A program made the position numbers and the translations under genes. The notes under the pieces were generated by a model. The model did not search any database. It was not told the DNA's origin and saw nothing but the letters and a program-made list of their open reading frames with translations. A stretch of 7,052 nt of DNA from an uncultured bacterium (GTDB taxonomy: Bacteria; Gemmatimonadota; Gemmatimonadetes; Longimicrobiales; RSA9), in assembly GCA_937889645.1 (NCBI GenBank), contig CALBZE010000109.1, forward strand, positions 1-7,052. The letters are read 5' to 3'. Position 1 is the stretch's first letter; each line of letters opens with the position of its first letter. Shown here one piece after another: positions 1-4,874 of this stretch.

Positions 1-164
1 CCGAGCTCCTTCATCTGCTCGACGATCGGCTCGGGGAACTTGTCCTCCGCGTCGTACTCCTCGGCGACGGGGATGATCTCGTTGTCGACGAACTCGTGGA
101 CCATCTCGATGATGGCCCGCTGCTCGTCGGTCAGGTCGTATGCGGTCGCGGGGGCTAGGGCCAT
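1..164 (-). CDS. Acyl-CoA dehydrogenase, N-terminal fragment (3' part outside the window)
   Basis: Only the first 54 codons are present; the gene reads leftward off the window. The fragment has the usual acyl-CoA dehydrogenase opening: LTDEQRAIIEMVHEFV at about residues 11-26, then NEIIPVAEEYD and FPEPIVEQMKELG. This is the first helices of the alpha-helical N-terminal domain of these FAD enzymes, which oxidise acyl-CoA thioesters to 2-enoyl-CoA and pass electrons to ETF. The ATG at 164-162 is supported by a purine-rich GAGAGAGGAG just upstream on the minus strand. The FAD-binding middle domain and the catalytic Glu lie outside, so substrate chain length cannot be judged. It lies 114 nt downstream of the GNAT gene on the same strand. 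A (2S)-methylsuccinyl-CoA dehydrogenase role would suit the nearby lyase but is not shown; the opening looks like that of an ordinary family member. Confidence 0.85.
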   Translation of the reverse strand, partial: MALAPATAYDLTDEQRAIIEMVHEFVDNEIIPVAEEYDAEDKFPEPIVEQMKEL

Positions 165-207
165 GACTCCTCTCTCAAAAGTCTCGCGTTCGGTCCCCTT
201 CCGGTGG

Positions 208-226
208 CGCCGGCCTGGAGCCGGCG
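208..226 (-). other. Perfect 7-bp hairpin between GNAT and acyl-CoA dehydrogenase genes
   Basis: CGCCGGC at 208-214 and GCCGGCG at 220-226 are perfect inverted repeats with a 5-nt loop. The hairpin sits about 50 nt after the GNAT stop codon and about 45 nt before the acyl-CoA dehydrogenase start on the minus strand. It could weaken read-through between the two genes, but no T-run follows it in that direction, so it is not a classical intrinsic terminator. Short GC hairpins also occur by chance in DNA of this composition. Confidence 0.35.
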
Positions 227-278
227 GCCGCGCGAAGGATACCCCTGGGCAGGCGCCGGAACCCGCATCTGAGCTGGG

Positions 279-725
279 CTAGAGATGCCAGCCGAAGCTG
301 CGCGAGCTCCAGCTCGGCCGCTCGCGCTCGTAGAAGCGGCGGGCGTCCTGGCGCGCGAAGCTCGAGTCGAGCTCGAGGTGCGTGGCGCCCCGCACGCGGG
401 CCCAGTCCTTGGCAGCGTCCAGCAGCGCCTTGCCGATGCCCTGCGAGCGGCGCTCGGGGTGGACGGCGAGGTCCTCGACCCAGGCGCGCGGGCCGAAGCG
501 CACCGAGTGCAGGTCGAGGTAGACGGTGCAGAGGCCGACGAGTTCATCAACCTCGTCAGCGACCAGGACCTCGCAGCCGTCGGCCGTGATCGCCTCGGCG
601 AGCGCGTCCCGGGCGCGCTCGGGGTCCCAGAGCGCCGGCCTGCTGCCGGGCGGCGCGAACAGCCACTCGTACATCGGCAGGACCGCGTCCACCTCGTCGG
701 CTCTCGCTGGGCGCACCGTCGCCAT
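279..725 (-). CDS. GNAT family N-acetyltransferase
   Basis: The product has 148 residues, a normal single-domain GNAT size. It begins MATVRPARADEVDAVLPMYE, the typical beta1-alpha1 opening. Beta4 and motif A follow as WVEDLAVHPERRSQGIGKAL (about residues 82-101), in which R93, G96 and G98 form the R/Q-x-x-G-x-G/A loop that binds the acetyl-CoA pyrophosphate. LELDSSFARQDARRFYERE (about 117-135) is the usual beta5 and Asn/Asp-A-x-x-FYE region. GNAT enzymes transfer an acetyl group to an amine; this fold does not reveal the acceptor, and the context does not help. The start is the ATG at 725-723. No clear Shine-Dalgarno precedes it, so the mRNA may be leaderless or have a short leader. The frame stays open upstream across the antisense of the next gene, but that stretch has no GNAT character. 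It is divergent from the lyase gene, with 117 nt between them. Confidence 0.85.
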   Translation of the reverse strand: MATVRPARADEVDAVLPMYEWLFAPPGSRPALWDPERARDALAEAITADGCEVLVADEVDELVGLCTVYLDLHSVRFGPRAWVEDLAVHPERRSQGIGKALLDAAKDWARVRGATHLELDSSFARQDARRFYERERPSWSSRSFGWHL

Positions 726-802
726 CGCGGCCAGGGTAGTCCGCCGACGGGCGGCGGGGCGGCGGGCCAACCGTTCCCGCCGGGGCGCCGCGCGCAGTAG
801 CG

Positions 803-815
803 TTCCGCGGCGGAA
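803..815. promoter_or_regulatory. Palindrome in the GNAT/lyase divergent region (possible operator)
   Basis: TTCCGC-G-GCGGAA is a perfect 6+1+6 palindrome, 15 nt before the AGGAGG of the lyase gene and inside the 117-nt divergent region. It is nested in a looser GTTCC...GGAAC pair (802-806 and 817-821). The position suits an operator for the lyase gene, but no regulator is known from the window and no convincing -35/-10 pair was found nearby. The function is inferred from position only. Confidence 0.3.
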
Positions 816-830
816 GGGAACCGCAATACC

Positions 831-836
831 AGGAGG
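831..836 (+). promoter_or_regulatory. Consensus ribosome binding site that fixes a TTG start
   Basis: AGGAGG lies 6 nt before the TTG at 843-845. There is no ATG or GTG in the same frame close by, and the protein from this TTG begins exactly where Chloroflexus-type malyl-CoA lyases begin. The site therefore settles the start of the lyase gene. Confidence 0.85.
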
Positions 837-842
837 CTTCTC

Positions 843-1892
843 TTGAGAAACCCCCGTGACTTCGCCAAGCCGCTTGCGATCGGCGCGCCGGATCCCGTGC
901 TCGAGATCCCGTTCAAGCCGTCGCGGATGATCCACTTCTTCGACCCGTCCAACGAGAAGATGGCGGCGAAGGTGCCGGACATGGCCAAGCAGGCCGACAT
1001 CCTGCTCGGCAACCTCGAGGACGCGGTGCCGGTCGACAAGAAGGAAGCGGCGCGCGAGGGGCTGATCCGCATCGCCAAGGAAGTCGACTTCGGGCAGACG
1101 GCGCTGTGGACGCGGGTGAATTCGCTGGAGAGCCCCTGGGTCCTCGACGACCTCACGCGGCTCGTCACCGAGATCGGCGACAAGCTCGAGGTCATCATGA
1201 TCCCGAAGGTCGAGGGCGCCTGGGACATCCACTACGTCGACCGCCTGCTCGCCCAGCTCGAGGCGAAGGCGGGGCTCGACCGGCCGATCCTGGTGCACGC
1301 GATCCTCGAGACGGCGCTCGGGGTGGTGAACGTCGAGGAGATCGCGACCGCGAGCCCGCGCATGCAGGGCATGAGCTTCGGGCCCGCCGACCTCGCCGCG
1401 TCGCGGCGCATGAAGACGACGCGCGTCGGCGGCGGCCACCCCGGCTACCGGGTGATCGAGGATCCCGACCCGGAGGACCCCGAGGCGCCGCGCGCGACCG
1501 CGCAGCAGGACCCGTGGCACTACTCGATCGCGCGCATGGTCGACGCCTGCACGTCCGCCGGGATCCTGCCGTTCTACGGGCCGTACGGCGACATCCGCGA
1601 CACCGAGGGCTGCGAGGCCCAGTTCCGCGCCGCGTTCCTGCTCGGCTGCGTCGGCGCCTGGTCGCTGCACCCGGTGCAGATCGACATCGCCAAGCGGGTC
1701 TTCTCGCCGGACCCCGAGGAGGTCAAGTTCGCCAAGAAGGTCATCGAGGCGATCCCCGACGGCCGCGGCGTCCACATGATCGACGGCAAGATGCAGGACG
1801 ACGCCACCTGGAAGCAGTGCAAGGTGATGGTCGACCTCGCGGAAATGCTGGCCGCGAAGGACCCGGAGCTGCGCGAGGCGTACGGCCTCTAA
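843..1892 (+). CDS. mcl: L-malyl-CoA/beta-methylmalyl-CoA lyase (HpcH/HpaI-type CoA ester lyase)
   Basis: The enzyme has 349 residues, about the length of Chloroflexus Mcl1, which it resembles from end to end by recall (PLAIGAPDP, NLEDAVP, MIPKVEGAWDIH, GPADLAASRRMKTTRVGGGH, GAWSLHPVQI, MIDGKMQDDATWKQ, final EAYGL). It is a TIM-barrel enzyme that reversibly splits malyl-CoA into acetyl-CoA and glyoxylate, and beta-methylmalyl-CoA into propionyl-CoA and glyoxylate. The expected Mg ligands are visible as E156 (in HAILETALG) and D183 (in GPADLA), and R91 in LWTRVNS fits the substrate-binding Arg of the family. It serves the 3-hydroxypropionate bicycle, the ethylmalonyl-CoA pathway or the serine cycle, depending on the organism; which applies here cannot be read from the window. 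Citrate lyase beta is less likely because the Mcl1 resemblance covers the whole length. Translation starts at TTG 843. The TAA stop is followed at once by a repeat copy. Confidence 0.93.
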   Translation: MRNPRDFAKPLAIGAPDPVLEIPFKPSRMIHFFDPSNEKMAAKVPDMAKQADILLGNLEDAVPVDKKEAAREGLIRIAKEVDFGQTALWTRVNSLESPWVLDDLTRLVTEIGDKLEVIMIPKVEGAWDIHYVDRLLAQLEAKAGLDRPILVHAILETALGVVNVEEIATASPRMQGMSFGPADLAASRRMKTTRVGGGHPGYRVIEDPDPEDPEAPRATAQQDPWHYSIARMVDACTSAGILPFYGPYGDIRDTEGCEAQFRAAFLLGCVGAWSLHPVQIDIAKRVFSPDPEEVKFAKKVIEAIPDGRGVHMIDGKMQDDATWKQCKVMVDLAEMLAAKDPELREAYGL

Positions 1893-1962
1893 CCCCAGGC
1901 CGGTTTGGCCCCGTGGAGCGTGGTCGCCCCCACGCCCGCCTGACCGACATGTAACGAAATCG
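1893..1962 (-). repeat. Dispersed ~70-nt two-hairpin repeat, copy 1 (inverted)
   Basis: Read on the minus strand, this copy starts CGATTTCGTTACATGTCGGT, continues through CAGGCGGGCGTGG and GGCGACCACGC, and ends GGGGCCAAACCGGCC. It aligns almost without gaps to the copies at 2989-3046 and 4768-4838. Hairpin A pairs 1917-1923 with 1930-1936 around a 6-nt loop (one end pair becomes A-C or G-U, depending on the strand). Hairpin B is GGCC-AAACC-GGCC (1898-1911 region). It directly abuts the lyase stop codon, opposite in orientation to that gene, so it may end lyase transcription by structure. No T-run follows. I do not recognise a named family. Confidence 0.75.
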
Positions 1963-2005
1963 CAACGGCCTGCGGCGAAAGTCGTCACACGCCGCGCGCC
2001 ACGCA

Positions 2006-2022
2006 TGACGCTTTGCGCGTCA
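2006..2022 (+). other. 6-bp inverted repeat in the leader of the nuclease gene
   Basis: TGACGC at 2006-2011 and GCGTCA at 2017-2022 are perfect inverted repeats around TTTGC. The right arm ends at the AAGG that is the only candidate, and weak, Shine-Dalgarno for the ATG at 2033. It could act as an operator or mask the ribosome binding site. Chance cannot be excluded for a 6-bp arm. Confidence 0.3.
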
Positions 2023-2032
2023 AGGTCGCGGC

Positions 2033-3046
2033 ATGACGACGACGTACGCGACCACGCTGCTCTCGGGCGAGCGCATCGAGCGCGGCGAGGAACCCGACGA
2101 TGAGGCGATCGCGCGCGTGGCCGGCGAGCAGCACGGCGTGGTCGGCCGCCGGCAGCTGCTGCAACTCGGCATCGGGCGCCGCGCGATCGAGCACCGACGC
2201 GACCACGGCCGCCTGCGCAACGTGTACCCGGGGGTCTACGCGGTCGGCCACGACACCCGGACGTTCCGCGCGCGGCTGAGCGCCGCGCTGCTCTCCGTGG
2301 GCCCGGAGGGCGTCGCGGGCGAGCTCTCGGCGACCGCGCTCCGCGGGATCACACCCGAGCCGAAGGAGACGGTCTGCGTGCTCGCTCCGGCCCCGCGGCG
2401 CCGGCGGCCCGGGGCCTTCATCCGGCGAGCGCGCGTGTGTCTCGAGGAGATCGAGGTCGTCGACGGCGTCCCGGCTACGACGGTCGCGCGCACGCTCCTC
2501 GACCTCGCCGCCTCCGGGATCGAGGGCCTCCCGCGCATCCTCCGCCAGGCCGAGTTCAACGGCCTGGTCACCGACGCGGACATCGCCGAGGTCCTCGAGC
2601 GCCACCCGTTCGCGGCCGGCCGCCAGCGCCTGGCGAGGCTGGTCGGGATCGAGGGCCGGCGGACATCGCGCACGCGGTCCAGCGCCGAGGATCAGTTCCT
2701 GCGGTTCTGCGTCCGGCACGGGCTCCCGCTCCCGGAGGTCAACACGGTGCTTTTGATCGACGGGCAGCGCTACGAGGTCGACTTCCTCTGGCGAGAGGCG
2801 GGACTAGTGGTCGAACTGGACGATCGCGCGAGCCACGGCGGCACGGTGGCGTTCGAGCTCGATCGCGCCAGGGACCGCGCGCTGGTGACCGCGGGCCTGA
2901 CACCGATGCGGGTGACCACCGGGCAGGTGCGCGACGACCCAGCGAGGCTCGCGGGCGAGATCAGCACCGTGCTCGCGTCCCGCCATATCGATTTCGTTGC
3001 ATCTCTGCCGAGCGGACGTGGAGGCGACCACCGTATGGGTGGTTGA
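2033..3046 (+). CDS. AbiEi-like antitoxin domain fused to a DUF559/Vsr-like nuclease domain
   Basis: The protein has 337 residues and no signal or membrane segment. Residues 24-75 (EAIARVAGEQHGVVGRRQLL, then LRNVYPGVYAVG) form a winged-helix module like the N-terminus of AbiEi type IV antitoxins, followed by the middle region common to such proteins (LSATALRGI, VDGVPATTVARTLLDLAA). Residues 215-315 look like a DUF559 domain of the PD-(D/E)XK superfamily: E219 in SSAEDQFL, D250 in YEVDFLW, E261 and D263 in VVELDD, then FELDRARDRAL. The putative metal-binding set D250/E261/D263 is intact, so a nuclease is possible but not proven. No AbiEii nucleotidyltransferase toxin lies next to it, so it is not a standard TA pair. 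Such proteins are, to my knowledge, common and multi-copy in Thermoleophilia, with unknown function. The start is ATG 2033, with only a weak AAGG upstream. From residue 319 on, the coding DNA is a repeat copy, so the natural domain ends near residue 317. Confidence 0.8.
   Translation: MTTTYATTLLSGERIERGEEPDDEAIARVAGEQHGVVGRRQLLQLGIGRRAIEHRRDHGRLRNVYPGVYAVGHDTRTFRARLSAALLSVGPEGVAGELSATALRGITPEPKETVCVLAPAPRRRRPGAFIRRARVCLEEIEVVDGVPATTVARTLLDLAASGIEGLPRILRQAEFNGLVTDADIAEVLERHPFAAGRQRLARLVGIEGRRTSRTRSSAEDQFLRFCVRHGLPLPEVNTVLLIDGQRYEVDFLWREAGLVVELDDRASHGGTVAFELDRARDRALVTAGLTPMRVTTGQVRDDPARLAGEISTVLASRHIDFVASLPSGRGGDHRMGG
2989..3046 (+). repeat. Dispersed ~70-nt repeat, copy 3 (degenerate; forms the 3' end of the nuclease gene)
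   Basis: CGATTTCGTTGCATCTCTGC at 2989-3008, then GAGCGGACGTGGAGGCGACC at 3010-3029, aligns without gaps to copy 1 read on the minus strand. Hairpin A survives with a bulged C (ACGTGG at 3016-3021 with CCACCGT at 3028-3034, loop AGGCGA). The downstream part is diverged and hairpin B is lost; similarity fades after about 3042. It is translated as the last ~18 residues of the nuclease protein (FVASLPSGRGGDHRMGG) and supplies or adjoins its TGA stop. It lies just before the pyrophosphatase gene. Confidence 0.65.
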
Positions 3047-3079
3047 TTGCGGCATCGGCTGCGGCGTCATCATGTGCCC

Positions 3080-4750
3080 GTGGCGCGGCCGCCCATCACC
3101 CAGACGCACGAGCTGCCCAAGCGGCGCCGGATCTACGTAACGGGGCACCGCAACCCGGACCTCGACTCGGTCGCCTCGGCGATCGGCTACGCGGAGCTCA
3201 AGAACCGGCTCGACCCCGAGAACGAGTACGTGCCGGTGCGCCTCGGCCCGCCGAACGCGCAGACCAAGTGGGCGCTCGAGCGCGCCGGGTGCGAGGCGCC
3301 CAAGCTGATGAGCCACGTGCACCTGCGCGTGAGCGACGTGATGCGCGAGCAGTTCCCCGTGGCGCGCCACGACGAGCCGGTGCGCTCGGTCGGCCTCACG
3401 ATGGCGCGCGAGAACCTCGACATCGTCCCGATCGTCGACGACGACGGGAGGCTCGTGGGCGTGATGACCGAGCGCGCGCTCGCGCACCGCTACATCCGCG
3501 AGTCGCGCACCACCTCGAGCCTCGTCGACGCCCACACCGCCGTCTCCAAGATCGTCGAGGTGCTCGACGGCGAGCTGCTCTGCGGCGAGGACAAGGTCGT
3601 GGCCGGCCGCGTGTGGGTGCACTCGATCGACCCCCAGCACGCGGACAGCAAGATCTCCGAGGGCGACGTCGTGGTCGCCGGCAACCGCGACGACGCCCAG
3701 CGCCAGGCGATCGAGCTCGGCGCCGCGCTGCTGATCCTCTCCAACGGCGCGCGCCCGTCCGCGGAGATCCTCGAGCTCGCGAAGCGGCACAACACGACCG
3801 TCGTCCTCTCCCCCCTCGACAGCTACGTCTCGAGCCGGATGGTCACCCTCGCCGCCCCCTGCCGGGCGCTCGCCAACACCGACCCGCTCACGGTCGACCC
3901 GGATGATTTGGTCACCGAGATCGCCGAGGACATCAAGGACGTCCACTACCGGGCGGCGGTCGCCGTCGACGAGTCCGACAGGCCGATCGGGCTGATCACC
4001 CGCTCTGACCTCGTCGCCCCGCGGCCGCGCCGCGTGCTGCTCGTCGACCACGCCGAGCAGGGCCAGAGCGTCCCGGGCGTGGAGCACGCCGAGATCGTGG
4101 AGATCCTCGACCACCACCACATCGGCTCGATCGAGACCCGCATCCCGGTGCGCGCGACCTTCGACCCGGTGGGCTCGACCGCGACGCTGGTCGTCGAGCG
4201 CTTCCGCCAGAACGGCATGGAGCCGAGCCGCCCGGCCGCGACGATGCTGCTCGGGGCCGTGCTCTCCGACACGGTCCTGCTCAACTCCCCGACGGCGACC
4301 GAGCGCGACCGCGAGGTCGTCGCGTTCCTCGAGCGCGAGCTCGGCATCGACGCGATGGCCTTCGGCCGCGAGATGTTCGAGGCGGGCTCCGACGTGACCG
4401 ACGTCCCAGCCGACGAGATCATCGCTCGCGACGCCAAGGAATACCGGCTGGCCAACGGCGGGACGATGTCGATCGCGCAGATCGAGGTCGTCGGCGTCAG
4501 CCTGCTCGACCGCGCCGACGAGCTGCGCGCCGCGCTCGAGCGCTACCGCGAGTCGCACCGGCACGCGCTCTCGGCGCTCATGGTCACGGACATCCTCACC
4601 CAGGGGACCGACCTGCTTGCCGCCGGCGAGACCGGCGCGATCGAGCGCGCCTTCGGGCGCCCGCTCGAGAACGGCTCGCTGCCCCTGCCGGGCGTCATGA
4701 GCCGCAAGAAGCAGGTCGCCCCGAAGCTGCTCGGCGCGTTCGCGGGCTAG
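3080..4750 (+). CDS. Manganese-dependent inorganic pyrophosphatase, family II, with CBS-DRTGG-CBS insert
   Basis: Counting from GTG 3080 the protein has 556 residues, the size of CBS-containing family II pyrophosphatases. The DHH catalytic domain is split. GHRNPDLDS (22-30) gives metal ligands H23, D27 and D29. A regulatory insert follows: CBS1 (about 84-139, VSDVMREQF to LVGVMTERAL), a DRTGG-like domain (about 165-255) and CBS2 (about 264-314, ending PIGLITRSDLV). The catalytic domain then resumes with LLVDHAEQGQ (D323), ILDHHHIG (344-347) and GAVLSDTVLLNSPT (D397). The DHHA2 domain ends with SRKKQ (541-545), the substrate-binding Arg-Lys motif. It hydrolyses pyrophosphate to two phosphates in the cytosol. 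CBS domains in this family bind adenine nucleotides and tune activity to energy charge. The start is uncertain: TTG 3047 (one base after the nuclease gene's TGA), GTG 3074 and GTG 3080 are all in frame and none has a good Shine-Dalgarno. I prefer 3080 because the upstream Arg/His-rich stretch looks non-native. Confidence 0.9.
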   Translation: MARPPITQTHELPKRRRIYVTGHRNPDLDSVASAIGYAELKNRLDPENEYVPVRLGPPNAQTKWALERAGCEAPKLMSHVHLRVSDVMREQFPVARHDEPVRSVGLTMARENLDIVPIVDDDGRLVGVMTERALAHRYIRESRTTSSLVDAHTAVSKIVEVLDGELLCGEDKVVAGRVWVHSIDPQHADSKISEGDVVVAGNRDDAQRQAIELGAALLILSNGARPSAEILELAKRHNTTVVLSPLDSYVSSRMVTLAAPCRALANTDPLTVDPDDLVTEIAEDIKDVHYRAAVAVDESDRPIGLITRSDLVAPRPRRVLLVDHAEQGQSVPGVEHAEIVEILDHHHIGSIETRIPVRATFDPVGSTATLVVERFRQNGMEPSRPAATMLLGAVLSDTVLLNSPTATERDREVVAFLERELGIDAMAFGREMFEAGSDVTDVPADEIIARDAKEYRLANGGTMSIAQIEVVGVSLLDRADELRAALERYRESHRHALSALMVTDILTQGTDLLAAGETGAIERAFGRPLENGSLPLPGVMSRKKQVAPKLLGAFAG

Positions 4751-4767
4751 ACGGCCGCCGCGCGTAT

Positions 4768-4838
4768 CACTCTCGTCACATCTGTGTCAGGCGGGCGTGG
4801 AGGCGACCACGCCATCGGGGGCCAAACGGGGCCCGGGG
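4768..4838 (+). repeat. Dispersed ~70-nt two-hairpin repeat, copy 2
   Basis: This is the cleanest copy. It starts CACTCTCGTCACATCTGTGT at 4768 and continues CAGGCGGGCGTGG. Hairpin A is perfect: GGCGTGG (4794-4800), loop AGGCGA, CCACGCC (4807-4813). Hairpin B is GGGCC-AAACGG-GGCCC (about 4819-4834). It begins 17 nt after the pyrophosphatase stop, in the same orientation as that gene, and merges into the long hairpin at 4832-4866. Differences from copy 1 partly preserve pairing, such as the end base pair of hairpin B. Confidence 0.75.
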
Positions 4839-4866
4839 CGGCCGCTCGATGCGGCCGCCCCCCGGG
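4832..4866. terminator. Strong hairpin between convergent genes, likely bidirectional terminator
   Basis: The left arm 4832-4845 (CCCGGGGCGGCCGC) pairs with 4851-4866 around loop TCGAT, giving 14 GC-dominated pairs with a two-C bulge. It lies 81 nt past the pyrophosphatase stop (+) and 8 nt past the pckG stop (-). A short GTTTGG run follows it on the minus strand, while only CGTTCG follows on the plus strand. The stem strength and convergent position make termination likely, although the T-run is poor, as is common in high-GC actinobacteria. Confidence 0.7.
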
Positions 4867-4874
4867 CGTTCGCG

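Noticed and set aside
279..2006. A 575-codon minus-strand open frame, in frame with the GNAT gene and antisense to the lyase gene
   Set aside because: The upstream part is Arg/Asp/His-rich low-complexity sequence typical of the reverse frame of high-GC coding DNA; GNAT homology begins only at the ATG at 725.
2804..4564. A 586-codon minus-strand open frame over the pyrophosphatase gene
   Set aside because: It is a shadow frame made by C/G-ending codons of the real gene; no recognisable motif and no ribosome site.
1893..4838. CRISPR array
   Set aside because: The three repeats are over 1 kb apart, in mixed orientation, with genes between them; there are no regular spacers and no cas genes.
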